Source: JAJVID01 sp035275345 (GTDB taxonomy: Bacteria > Acidobacteriota > Blastocatellia > RBC074). Taken from it: a stretch of DNA of 8,582 nucleotides. The notes under the pieces were generated by a model that worked only from the letters and a program-made list of their open reading frames with translations, did not search any database and was not told the DNA's origin. The DNA lies in NCBI GenBank assembly GCA_035275345.1, contig DATEMY010000546.1:1-8582 (forward strand), written 5' to 3'. Positions 1 to 6,835 of this stretch are shown here, in pieces. The number at the start of each line of letters is the position of its first letter. Positions within the stretch are counted from its first letter, which is position 1. Position numbers and translations under genes: made by a program.

Positions 1-3000
1 GCCGGATGGACCCCTCCAGAATGCCGCTGTTGAAGACCGGGGCATGATTGACCAGCGCCGTGGCGGAGATCGATAGAGTGGCGGCGTCGCTCGTGACGGC
101 GCCGGCGCCGTTGTTGACGACGACGGTGTAAACGCCGATGTCGGAGGCTTGAACATTATTGATCGTGAGGCTTGGGCCGTTCGCTCCAGTGATCGCGTTA
201 TTATCCTTGAACCACTGGTAACCCAGCCCCGGAGAGTTATTGACGACAACCGAGAAGGTCGCCGTCCCGCCCATCAACACGGTCAGGCTCTGCGGCTGCG
301 AGGCGATCACGGGAGGGCCGAATATCTCAAAAACAATACTGTTCGCCGTCACCGTGAAGGCGCCGGTGAAGCCCGGCGGCAAACCGCTGAAAGTCAAGTC
401 GGAGGCGGTCAAATCGGTCGAGCCGAAAGTGACCAGAGTGTAGGTATTCCCGATCGCGAGGCCGGGGCCGGTCTTGAAATAGAAATGGCGCGTCTCGACA
501 TCGCCCTTCGTGAGCGCGCCCGTAACCGCGAGTTGGTTGGCCGTGGCGTCGAGATTGAAAGCAAGTACGCCGCCCGGATTCCATTTGAGCGAGCCAGCGG
601 TGAGTACTGACCCGGGAGCGACGCCGCCAGGAAGTATTGCGCCGTTGTCATTAAGGACGACTGCGCGGCCTATCGTTCCATCGCCGGTGAGAATGGCGCC
701 GGAATTGATCGTGAGATCGGCGCCCACGCCAAGAGAGCCATCCACTTCAAGAACGCCGCCGTTGACGGCGACCGCGCCGGTGAAGACGTTCGCGGCGCCG
801 AGCGTCAATCGTCCGCCTCCGGTCTTGGCGAAGCCTCCGGCGCCATTGAGCGGGCCATTGAGCGCGATATTGCGCGCGACATCAGCCACGTCAGCGGCTT
901 TGATCGCAATATTGCCGTTGTTGGGCAGCGTGATTGGGACGCTCGTCCCCCAATCGGCCTTCGCGCCCAGCAGGCCGCTTCCGAAGTTGAGATTGGTAGC
1001 GAGTCCCGCGGCGCCGTTCTTGACGATGCCGCCGCCGCCTAGATAGAGCGCGCCGCCGTTGATGGTGATGGTCGCCGATCCGGCGTTGACCGCAGAGTCG
1101 AAACCGAGCGTGAATTTCTCGACTGAGCTCACGCCGCCGGTGAACGTGGCCGATGCGACGTTGTTTGCGTTGGCGCCGTTGTTGCGGCAGAGCACAATGC
1201 CGTTCGCGGCGTCGGTCGAGTTGAAGACGCCGCTCAGCACGCGCATAGCTCCGCCGCGGCCGCCGGTGGCCTGATTTCCAATTGTTATGGCGCCGGTTGC
1301 GGTGAGCGAACCGCCCTGGACCGACATGGCGCCGTTGGAATTGGCGGTACCGAGACCAATGGTAGTGGCGCTCGCTGTTCCTCCGGCGATTATGAACCCG
1401 GAATTGAAGTCTGGAGCCGCCGCGCTGTTTCGGCGGATATTTACATTGCCGACCGTCAGACTACCGCCATTTACCCGCAGGGTTCCGCTGAAATCCGAGT
1501 TAGTCTGGAAATTGCCTAACGCGGCTGACCCGCTGTCAATCACGACTGCGCTGGTTACCGCCGTGACCTGGCCGCCGGTGGCGAAGGAACCGCCCGCAAT
1601 ATTGAGCTGCGTGTTGGCCCCCAGGTTGACTGCGTTATTGCCGATGCTTAGCGACGAGCCCGGGCCGAGCCGCAGCGCGCCGCCATTGACCGTGAGAACG
1701 CCGGTCAGCGATGACGGCATTGTCAGGACCAGCGGACCTGCGCCAAGCTTGGTCAGGCCTTGATTGCCCGCAAGCGAAACGCCGAAAACAGTGGAGGCGC
1801 CCGCGCCCAGGGGGTTGACCGTCACAGTCGGATTGCCCGCGGCGACGGCCAGCGTGAGGACGTTGGCGGCGTTCCCGTTATTGTCAACAATCCAATTGCC
1901 GGGCGAATCCACATCCGTGTCGCCGAAGACGAGGTTGCCGATTGTGCGTGGCGAATCGAGTCGCGCCGTCAGATCGTCAACCAGCTCAAGCGAGGAGAAA
2001 TCGGCGGTATTGCCGACGCCGGCGCCGACGATGCCGTTCAGCCAGTTAGGATTGGCGTTCCACAGCCCGCCCGAAGCGTTCTGAATCCAGACGCCGTTCC
2101 CGATGAGCGAACGCGTGTAGACCTGGCCGGTGGTAAAACCGCCATTCAATGTGTTGCCCGCGATGTCGGCGATTCCGGTACCGCTCGCGTTCACGTCGAG
2201 TCGCACGCTGCCCTCGCCTGTAAGAGGCCCGACGGTCACATCGAATATCCCGTCTCCAGCAGGCGCCACGACGGAGATCGCGCCGGAAAGGCCTCCGGAG
2301 AAGACGGGCGTGAAGTCTGAAGCGTCAACGCCGATCGCCGCTTCGCTCAGGCGTACGCGGAACGTAATGGCGTCAGCGCTGCTCGACGCCGCGGTCGGAT
2401 TCTGACGGTTCACCGAGACGACTGTCGGAGCCAGAGTGTCTACACGGACCGGGAAGCCTGGTGATGATGGACTCGTGGCGCCGCCATTAGTCGACGACGC
2501 GGCCGTCGCCGACGCGGCGAACACATATGCGCCATCGGCAAGCGATGTGGCGGTGTGATCGAAGCTCCACTGGCCGCCTCCGTCGACGGTGGTGGTCCCG
2601 AGAGTCGCGCCGCCGAGTATTTTGACCGTGATGGTCTGGCCCGCCGTGGCCGCGCCGCGAATCACGAGCGTGTTGTCGGACGTGATCCCGTCGGTCATCG
2701 AGGAACCGGTATCGTCCGTAATCGCGGTGATGGCCGGAGTGGCGACGCTCGTGTCAATCGTTGAAGCCGCGGACGCCGTCCCGGTATTTCCGGCCAGATC
2801 AGTAGCGGTCGCGGTGAATGAATGGCTGCCGGGAGTGAGCGCAGGCCCGCCATAGGTCAGAGTCCATGCGCCTGAGGCGTCAGCGACGGCGGTTCCGATC
2901 ACGCCCGCGCCCACGCGCGTGACGCTGACGGAGCTGCCCGCTTCGGCCGTTCCCGTGAAGACGAGCGTTCCCGTATCGGCGATATTAGCGATCACAGGCG

Positions 3001-5275
3001 CGGCGGGGGGTACGAGGTCGATAGTCACGCGGAAGGGCGGCGTGGTCTGCGGCCCCGTCTGGTTGCTCGCGTTCGTGGCGGTCGCCGTAAAGAGCGCGAC
3101 GCCGTTGGGCAACGCCGTGCCGTAATCGAGCGACCAGTTCCCACCGCCATCAGCCAGCGCCGCGCCGATCACGCCAACGCCGAATCGCGTCACCGTCACG
3201 GTCGTGCCGGGCGCCGAGGTTCCGTGCAGAACGAGCGTCGGGTCGTTAGTCACAAAATCGGTCGCCGAGGCCCCGGCGTCCGTATCAATCGCCGTAAAGA
3301 CCGGCGCGGCGGGACCGAGCAGCGTGTCCAGGCTCGTGACGATATTCGGAGTGGGAGGTGGCGCCATGCCGTCGCCCAAAAAGAAACTCGGATGGGGCGG
3401 CTGGTTGTAGCCGGTATTTTGCCACGCGATGGCCTCGCGATACTGCCGGTCGTGCATCAACGTGAAGAAGCGCGATGTGGTCGGGATCGTGGTCGTATAG
3501 ATGCGCAGCGCCGAGTTGTTCGATTCGCGCCAGATCACCTCCTCGCGCCAGTCGCCGAGGATGTCCGCGCTCAGGGCCGGCGTGGCCTTGGTGCCGTTGT
3601 TCGAAGCGATTCCGGAATCTGTGAGCACCGTAGTGGTGTTTCCCGCGAGCCAGTTCCATTTGGTGATCGATACGTTGTCGAGCAATTCGCGCAACAGATC
3701 GCCGTCCCACCATATCCCGAAATTGATCGATGGCTTGGTCGCCGAGATCTGCACGCCGCGCGGGCCCAGCACGGCATTGGGCGTGGATTGCTGCGCCGTA
3801 TACATACCGCCCGTGCCGCCGGAAGCCCACATCTCGTATCCGCGAAAGCGCGGATCTACGTCCAGCGCGAGACCGCGGCCGATGTCGCCAGACGCCTGCA
3901 CGCCGAAGATCAACGCGCCGGTCCGCGCGTCGCGGAACTCAGCCGCGTTCGGCCCATAGCTGGTCGGGCTTTCGTGCGGTTGAAAAACTTCGAGTCCCGG
4001 CCGGTCAGGATCCATATCCGACATATGGAGCGCGTCGCCATGTCCCAGTCCCGTCGAGAAAAGTCCGGCGCCGTTGTCATCAATTGCGCAAGCGCCATAC
4101 ATAATCTCGTCTTTCCCGTCGCCGTCCACATCACCTATGCTGAGATTGTGATTGCCCTGGCCGCGCCAGGCGGCGAATGAATTCGGCGTGCCGGTGTGGC
4201 CGGTATCAAAGGTCCAGATGTTGGTGAGCGCGCCGTTGCGCCAGTTCCAGGCTGCGAGCACCGTGCGAGTGTAATAGCCGCGAGCCATAACCAGGCTCGG
4301 GCGCTGGCCGTCGAGATAGGCCACGCCCGCCAGAAAGCGATCCACACGGTTGCCGTTGTTGTCTCCCCATGCGCCAGCATTGCCGCGCGGGACGATGTAA
4401 TCCGCAGATGCGAGCGCTGCGCCGGTCTGGCCGTCGAAAACGGTCAGGAATTCAGGCCCGGCGAGGATAAAGCCGGCGCTGTTGCGAAAATCGGCGTTCG
4501 GATCTCCGATCACCTCGCCCGCTCCGTCAATGGTCCCGTCCGCGGTTTTGCAAGCGACTTCCGCCTTCCCGTCTCCATCGAGATCATAGACCTGAAACTG
4601 CGTGTAATGCGCCCCGGCGCGAATGTTGCGACCGAGGTCAATGCGCCACAGACGCGTTCCATCGAGCTTGTAAGCGTCGATGTAGACATTGCCCGTGTAA
4701 CCGGCCTGCGAATTGTCTTTCGAGTTCGAGGGATCCCATTTGACGATGATCTCGTATTCGCCGTCGCCGTCGAGGTCGCCGACGCTACAGTCGTTCGGGC
4801 TGTAGGTGTAATTCTCGCCCACCGGCGTCACGCCCGCGGGCGGAATCTGCAACGGAAGGCGGAGGAATTGACGGACCGTGGCGTTGGCCGGCAGCGTGAA
4901 AGACGCGCTGGGCGCCTGTTCCAGCCCGAAGACGATTGCGCGCACGAAGTAGGCGTTCGTCTGTGTGAGATTCGCCCCGTTATCGACGAAGTGAGTCGCC
5001 CCTGAGATCGGCGTCGAGTTGAGAAGCGTAGGCGCTCCGCCGGCAGTCGAGCGGTAGAGGTTGAAGCTTGTGTCCGGAGGATCGGTCCCCAACACCCTCC
5101 AACTTACGAAGACATCAGTCGTCGTCGAGCGAACGGCGACGACGCCGCGACCCAGGTTCTCCATCAGGGATGGCCCGACTGGAGATTGCTGCATAAAAGC
5201 AGGTCTGGCCAACTCAGAGATAACTACGCAAAACAACAATATGCTTAGGATGGACGCGATCTTTCTGTGCTTCAT
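1..5275 (-). CDS. Secreted rhamnogalacturonan endolyase (PL11) with Ig-like and autotransporter-associated repeat domains, C-terminus off window
   Basis: The frame is open for about 1,758 codons, and I confirmed the same phase at many points from start to left edge. ATG at 5275 is preceded by GAGGG and starts a signal peptide (KHRK, then a hydrophobic core, residues 6-19). Residues about 36-640 are a PL11 catalytic module, which by family knowledge cleaves the rhamnose-galacturonate backbone of rhamnogalacturonan I by beta-elimination on a Ca-rich beta-propeller. Visible motifs: NDCSVGDLDGDGE (161-173), YDLDGDGK (230-237), GDVDGDGKDE (381-390), GDWREEVIW (574-582), and YREAIAWQN plus YNQPPHPSFFLGDGM (612-637). 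Three Ig-like domains start near residues 655, 756 and 844, and a fourth different one near 949. Residues about 1063-1650 are Gly/Asn/Thr-rich with autotransporter-associated repeats (GLTKLGAGPLVLT, GFAKTGGGRLTLG). A bacterial Ig domain (YQWFKDN, SDIGVYTVVV; cysteines replaced) covers about 1653-1742. It probably acts extracellularly. The export or anchoring end is not visible. Confidence 0.93.
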   Translation of the reverse strand, partial: MKHRKIASILSILLFCVVISELARPAFMQQSPVGPSLMENLGRGVVAVRSTTTDVFVSWRVLGTDPPDTSFNLYRSTAGGAPTLLNSTPISGATHFVDNGANLTQTNAYFVRAIVFGLEQAPSASFTLPANATVRQFLRLPLQIPPAGVTPVGENYTYSPNDCSVGDLDGDGEYEIIVKWDPSNSKDNSQAGYTGNVYIDAYKLDGTRLWRIDLGRNIRAGAHYTQFQVYDLDGDGKAEVACKTADGTIDGAGEVIGDPNADFRNSAGFILAGPEFLTVFDGQTGAALASADYIVPRGNAGAWGDNNGNRVDRFLAGVAYLDGQRPSLVMARGYYTRTVLAAWNWRNGALTNIWTFDTGHTGTPNSFAAWRGQGNHNLSIGDVDGDGKDEIMYGACAIDDNGAGLFSTGLGHGDALHMSDMDPDRPGLEVFQPHESPTSYGPNAAEFRDARTGALIFGVQASGDIGRGLALDVDPRFRGYEMWASGGTGGMYTAQQSTPNAVLGPRGVQISATKPSINFGIWWDGDLLRELLDNVSITKWNWLAGNTTTVLTDSGIASNNGTKATPALSADILGDWREEVIWRESNNSALRIYTTTIPTTSRFFTLMHDRQYREAIAWQNTGYNQPPHPSFFLGDGMAPPPTPNIVTSLDTLLGPAAPVFTAIDTDAGASATDFVTNDPTLVLHGTSAPGTTVTVTRFGVGVIGAALADGGGNWSLDYGTALPNGVALFTATATNASNQTGPQTTPPFRVTIDLVPPAAPVIANIADTGTLVFTGTAEAGSSVSVTRVGAGVIGTAVADASGAWTLTYGGPALTPGSHSFTATATDLAGNTGTASAASTIDTSVATPAITAITDDTGSSMTDGITSDNTLVIRGAATAGQTITVKILGGATLGTTTVDGGGQWSFDHTATSLADGAYVFAASATAASSTNGGATSPSSPGFPVRVDTLAPTVVSVNRQNPTAASSSADAITFRVRLSEAAIGVDASDFTPVFSGGLSGAISVVAPAGDGIFDVTVGPLTGEGSVRLDVNASGTGIADIAGNTLNGGFTTGQVYTRSLIGNGVWIQNASGGLWNANPNWLNGIVGAGVGNTADFSSLELVDDLTARLDSPRTIGNLVFGDTDVDSPGNWIVDNNGNAANVLTLAVAAGNPTVTVNPLGAGASTVFGVSLAGNQGLTKLGAGPLVLTMPSSLTGVLTVNGGALRLGPGSSLSIGNNAVNLGANTQLNIAGGSFATGGQVTAVTSAVVIDSGSAALGNFQTNSDFSGTLRVNGGSLTVGNVNIRRNSAAAPDFNSGFIIAGGTASATTIGLGTANSNGAMSVQGGSLTATGAITIGNQATGGRGGAMRVLSGVFNSTDAANGIVLCRNNGANANNVASATFTGGVSSVEKFTLGFDSAVNAGSATITINGGALYLGGGGIVKNGAAGLATNLNFGSGLLGAKADWGTSVPITLPNNGNIAIKAADVADVARNIALNGPLNGAGGFAKTGGGRLTLGAANVFTGAVAVNGGVLEVDGSLGVGADLTINSGAILTGDGTIGRAVVLNDNGAILPGGVAPGSVLTAGSLKWNPGGVLAFNLDATANQLAVTGALTKGDVETRHFYFKTGPGLAIGNTYTLVTFGSTDLTASDLTFSGLPPGFTGAFTVTANSIVFEIFGPPVIASQPQSLTVLMGGTATFSVVVNNSPGLGYQWFKDNNAITGANGPSLTINNVQASDIGVYTVVVNNGAGAVTSDAATLSISATALVNHAPVFNSGILEGSIR
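500..2090 (-). repeat. Autotransporter-associated beta-strand repeat (PATR-like) region of the PL11 protein
   Basis: The region opens with WIQNASGGLWNANPNW, the typical entry motif of this class. It then runs as a Gly/Asn/Ala/Thr-rich series of short beta units such as VNGGALRLGPGSSLSIG, VNGGSLTVGNVNI and VNGGVLEVDGSLGVG. Two units match the autotransporter-associated repeat signature G-[LF]-x-K-x-G-x-G-x-L-x-L closely (near 1765 and near 840). Such stretches are known as beta-helical passenger segments of type V secreted proteins, and also occur in giant secreted proteins of Verrucomicrobiota, Planctomycetota and relatives without a barrel. Whether a translocator barrel follows cannot be told from this window. 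Confidence 0.75.
2420..3313 (-). repeat. Three tandem bacterial Ig-like domains within the PL11 protein
   Basis: Three successive units of about 90-105 residues begin AAPVFTAID, AAPVIANIAD and TPAITAITDD. Each continues with a shared pattern: LVLHGTSAPGTTVTVTR, LVFTGTAEAGSSVSVTR, LVIRGAATAGQTITVKI; then GGNWSLDY, SGAWTLTY, GGQWSFDH; then ATATNASNQTG, ATATDLAGNTG and a diverged ASATAASSTNG. This is the hallmark of Big-type domains that act as spacers or adhesive modules in large bacterial surface proteins. The units are clearly related in protein but diverged in DNA, so the duplications are old. Confidence 0.8.
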
Positions 5276-5282
5276 TATTCAA

Positions 5283-5287
5283 CCCTC
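5283..5287 (-). promoter_or_regulatory. Ribosome binding site of the PL11 gene
   Basis: GAGGG on the minus strand lies 7 bases before the ATG at 5275. It supports that start over the internal Met at residue 28, which would lose the signal peptide. Confidence 0.65.
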
Positions 5288-5498
5288 GATGAAGGCTCCA
5301 ACAATAACCGGGAGGCGCTTCGATTGGAGATGCGTTGGAAGGTGAAGACGTCAAACTGGGCGAACCAGTGTCCGGGTTTCGCAATTTTGACAAATAGCGA
5401 TTACTGACGTTTTTTTAGAGCTTTGTTGAGATTGATTCGAGACGCACTCTAGGAATTCATCGTAATGAGAACAAGCCAGAAATTTCACGGCGCGACTT

Positions 5499-5515
5499 AT
5501 TCCACGATACGGAAT
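5499..5515. promoter_or_regulatory. Interrupted palindrome, possible operator
   Basis: ATTCC-N7-GGAAT, perfect 5-base arms, lying about 225-240 bases upstream of the PL11 start. It is short enough to arise by chance. Its position with two similar palindromes in the same intergenic region is the only support for a regulatory role. Confidence 0.25.
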
Positions 5516-5549
5516 GACGATCTCGCTATTACAACAATTTGGCAGTGAT

Positions 5550-5570
5550 AGCGATATCAACAATATCGCT
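5550..5570. promoter_or_regulatory. Interrupted palindrome, possible operator
   Basis: AGCGATAT-CAACA-ATATCGCT: perfect 8-base arms around a 5-base centre, 21 bases in all. Size and symmetry fit a dimeric helix-turn-helix regulator site. It lies about 275 bases upstream of the PL11 start, far for a classical repressor site unless the transcript has a long leader. It could equally form a small RNA hairpin. Confidence 0.35.
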
Positions 5571-5608
5571 CGGGATTTCGCATTGCGGAACGTTTTAAGC
5601 GAAGGACA

Positions 5609-5625
5609 AACAGTACAAAACTGTT
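5609..5625. promoter_or_regulatory. Interrupted palindrome, possible operator
   Basis: AACAGT-ACAAA-ACTGTT: perfect 6-base arms with a 5-base centre, the same centre length as the palindrome 39 bases to its left but with unrelated arms. No known regulator consensus is matched with confidence. Confidence 0.3.
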
Positions 5626-5643
5626 GACGCCTTTATTGACGCC
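5624..5643. repeat. Short direct repeat TTGACGCC-TTTA-TTGACGCC
   Basis: Two identical octamers are spaced 12 bases start to start, roughly one helical turn, immediately before the large inverted repeat. It could be a tandem protein-binding site or a slippage product; there is no further support. Confidence 0.3.
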
Positions 5644-5663
5644 AAATCGAACCACGAAAGATT

Positions 5664-5737
5664 GGGACAGTACCGCGCGCGTAAGCAAGCGGTGGTCCCA
5701 TCGGTCAGCCGCTTGCTTACGCGCGCGGTACTGTCCC
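5664..5737. repeat. Perfect 29-bp inverted repeat (palindromic repeat element)
   Basis: The left arm 5664-5692 (GGGACAGTACCGCGCGCGTA...) is the exact reverse complement of the right arm 5709-5737, with a 16-base loop at 5693-5708. Pairing extends outward through one T-G wobble and two A/T pairs to 5661-5740. No T-run follows either arm, so it is not a standard intrinsic terminator, although as RNA it would form a very stable hairpin. The GC-rich arms with an alternating CG core in an intergenic site resemble REP/MITE-type palindromic elements, but copy number cannot be seen here. It ends 26 bases before the remnant of a regulator gene, which suggests it marks a rearrangement point. Confidence 0.85.
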
Positions 5738-5762
5738 GATGTCCGAATGTTGCGTGGCCTGA

Positions 5763-6062
5763 TTTAGCGACCGCCGCGGAGAGGCATTCATCGCCTTCAA
5801 TTGCGCCAGCGTCGACCGTGAGTTGATCAAAAGCCAACTCTTCGGCCACGAACGCGGAGCCTTCACCGAAGCCGACAAAGCCTTCAAAGGCAACTTCCGC
5901 GAAGCCGACGTCGGAACGCTCATGCTGGACGAGGTCGGCGAGATGAGTCCGGATTTGCAACCGGCGCTGCTGCGCTCCTTGCAGGAAGGCGAAGTCCTTC
6001 CCGTGGGCGCGTCCAAACCCGTCAAAGTCGATATGCCCTTGGAGGAATATTTAAATGAGTGA
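5763..6062 (+). pseudogene. Fragment of a sigma-54-dependent transcriptional regulator (AAA+ domain), truncated at both ends
   Basis: Translation gives the middle of a sigma-54 interaction domain: EAFIAFNCASVDRELIKSQL, FGHERGAFTEA, GTLMLDEVGEMSPDLQPALL, RSLQEGEVLPVGASKPVKVD. In intact family members the Walker A loop (GETGTGKE) precedes this and the VRVIAATN segment, arginine finger and DNA-binding domain follow. Here an in-frame TGA at 5760-5762 stands just before, and after VKVD the sequence departs into MPLEEYLNE and stops. Walker B (LMLDE, 5919-5933) is kept, but the sigma-54-contacting GAFTGA loop reads GAFTEA (5856-5873). Only a TTG start without a ribosome site is available. The full protein would be some 450 residues; about 100 codons remain. 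It is therefore a decaying relic and cannot be an active regulator. Confidence 0.85.
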
Positions 6063-6095
6063 GTCACCCGTATTTTCCGCTCCAAGAGGCACATT

Positions 6096-6134
6096 ATGAT
6101 TAACCATAAAACTGTAAACGCTCTATGCCGTTAA
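6096..6134 (+). CDS. Possible 12-codon leader peptide upstream of the lipoprotein gene
   Basis: AAGAGG at 6084-6089 stands 6 bases before an ATG that opens MINHKTVNALCR and stops at TAA 6132-6134. This is the only good ribosome site near the lipoprotein start. The short frame overlaps the ATG at 6125 and ends just before the alternative ATGs at 6137 and 6143, an arrangement that would allow translational coupling. It may instead be the true N-terminus of the lipoprotein, broken by a one-base indel. Confidence 0.3.
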   Translation: MINHKTVNALCR

Positions 6135-6442
6135 ATATGTTGATGAAAATAACAATACTACTTGTTGTGCTGATGTTTGTGATCGCTTGCTCGCGGTCAA
6201 ATCAAAATTCTACCCACATTGATTTGGAAGGAGGTGAAAGACCAACATTTAAATTTAAAGGAAGTGGATCTTTAGGCCGGTTTGTAATTTATGGTCCACG
6301 TCAAAGAGAGATCGTCATAGAATCTCCAAGTTCCCCATCAACGAATTTACAATTGCGCGAATCATCCTCAGAGTTGCCGCACAACCAATATAGGGTTACA
6401 GTTTCCGGCAGTACTATTCGACTGACCGCTTTTTCCGATTGA
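6125..6442 (+). CDS. Small AT-rich lipoprotein of unknown function
   Basis: I do not recognise the family. The 105-residue product begins MPLNMLMKITILLVVLMF and reaches a lipobox V-I-A-C with Cys22 followed by SRSNQNS, so it should be cleaved by signal peptidase II and lipid-anchored. The mature part of about 84 residues has no further cysteine or membrane segment and looks beta-rich (PTFKFKGSGSLGRFVIYG, YRVTVSGSTIRLTAF). The start is uncertain: 6125, 6137 and 6143 are all ATG in frame. Met at 6143 gives the most typical lipoprotein signal (MKITILLVV), but none has its own ribosome site, and a 12-codon frame with a good one ends at 6134. Base composition is visibly more AT-rich than the lyase genes, consistent with transfer or weak selection. 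Confidence 0.7.
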   Translation: MPLNMLMKITILLVVLMFVIACSRSNQNSTHIDLEGGERPTFKFKGSGSLGRFVIYGPRQREIVIESPSSPSTNLQLRESSSELPHNQYRVTVSGSTIRLTAFSD

Positions 6443-6458
6443 CAACTAAAAGAGCTTT

Positions 6459-6485
6459 CCCTTTCGAATTGCGTATCGGAAAGGG
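6459..6485 (+). terminator. Hairpin after the lipoprotein gene, possible weak terminator
   Basis: CCCTTTC (6459-6465) pairs perfectly with GAAAGGG (6479-6485), beginning 17 bases after the lipoprotein stop codon. The stem can extend by three more pairs with one bulged G. No clear T-run follows (TGTTCGACTTC), so it is a poor intrinsic terminator; position is the main support. Confidence 0.35.
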
Positions 6486-6584
6486 TGTTCGACTTCAATG
6501 CCTACCGTTGCGTTGATTCTCAGTATTCTGTTGCGGTTGATCGAATGAACATTATCGAGCGCCGAATATGCGCTAGCTAACCAC

Positions 6585-6590
6585 AGGAGG
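6585..6590 (+). promoter_or_regulatory. Consensus Shine-Dalgarno of the cysteine-rich protein gene
   Basis: AGGAGG with an 8-base spacer to the ATG at 6599. It is the strongest ribosome site in the window, fixes the start of this short gene and argues that the gene is really translated. Confidence 0.85.
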
Positions 6591-6598
6591 AAATTAGA

Positions 6599-6835
6599 AT
6601 GGATCCGAGAAAATTGAAAATGCAGCTGTTCAGATTTCTGGCGTGCGTCGTTCTGGGGTTCTTTGCCCTCTCTCTATCGGGCGACGTATCAGGCTCGCAA
6701 TCAACCTGTTGCGAACGATGCGTGCAACGATTCAACAACTGCGATGCGCCGTTCCATGTGTGCTGTCAAATCTACAACGCATGCATTCAACAGTGTGGAG
6801 GCGCATGCGCGCCGATGAATTGCAAGCTCGATTAA
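6599..6835 (+). CDS. Small secreted cysteine-rich protein (10 Cys in mature part), unknown function
   Basis: I do not recognise the family. The 78-residue product has a clear Sec signal: basic start MDPRKLKMQLFR, hydrophobic core FLACVVLGFFALSL, and probable cleavage near GDVSGS-QS (residue 33). The remaining 45 or so residues contain ten cysteines spaced CC-x2-C-x6-C-x6-CC-x5-C-x3-C-x3-C-x4-C, enough for five disulfides. Within this lie two CX9C units (C-ERCVQRFNN-C and C-QIYNACIQQ-C) separated by seven residues, which resembles the disulfide-stapled helical hairpin of twin-CX9C proteins. That similarity is an inference from spacing, not proof of homology. The single Cys in the signal core has no lipobox context. 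The gene stands alone, 156 bases after the lipoprotein gene, and is followed by a repeat. A structural, metal-binding or toxin-like role cannot be decided from sequence. Confidence 0.8.
   Translation: MDPRKLKMQLFRFLACVVLGFFALSLSGDVSGSQSTCCERCVQRFNNCDAPFHVCCQIYNACIQQCGGACAPMNCKLD

Larger units (their letters stand above)
5276..5663. other. Intergenic region upstream of the PL11 gene
   Basis: No convincing gene is seen in these 388 bases. The stretch is visibly richer in A and T than the flanking lyase genes and should hold the promoter of the PL11 gene. I could not identify a reliable -35/-10 pair on the minus strand. It contains three interrupted palindromes and a TTGACGCC direct repeat (listed separately), which are the best candidates for regulatory sites. 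The 70-codon minus-strand frame at 5351-5563 has no ribosome site and no recognisable protein character. Confidence 0.6.

Noticed and set aside
510..2405. Several Pro/Ala/Ser/Val-rich plus-strand frames
   Set aside because: They are antisense shadows of the Gly/Ala/Thr/Asn-rich repeat region of the PL11 protein. No ribosome sites or recognisable folds.
3224..4180. 318-codon plus-strand open frame (and 4196-5005, 269 codons)
   Set aside because: They lie wholly antisense to the PL11 catalytic module, whose motifs are unmistakable. Their products are Arg/Ala/His-rich with no domain, as expected from the complement of a GC-rich gene.
5387..5415. TTGACA-N17-TTTTTT on the plus strand as a sigma-70 promoter
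   Set aside because: The -10 position is a T-run rather than a TATAAT-like box, and the nearest plus-strand reading is only a pseudogene over 340 bases away.
5351..5563. 70-codon minus-strand frame upstream of the PL11 gene
   Set aside because: No ribosome site, no signal or domain, and it covers the presumed promoter region.
5664..5737. The 29-bp inverted repeat as an intrinsic terminator or CRISPR-like unit
   Set aside because: There is no T-run after either arm and only a single unit in the window, with no spaced direct repeats.
5595..6094. Minus-strand frames across the palindrome and the regulator relic
   Set aside because: They arise from reading the inverted repeat and the complement of the sigma-54 fragment, whose plus-strand identity is clear.
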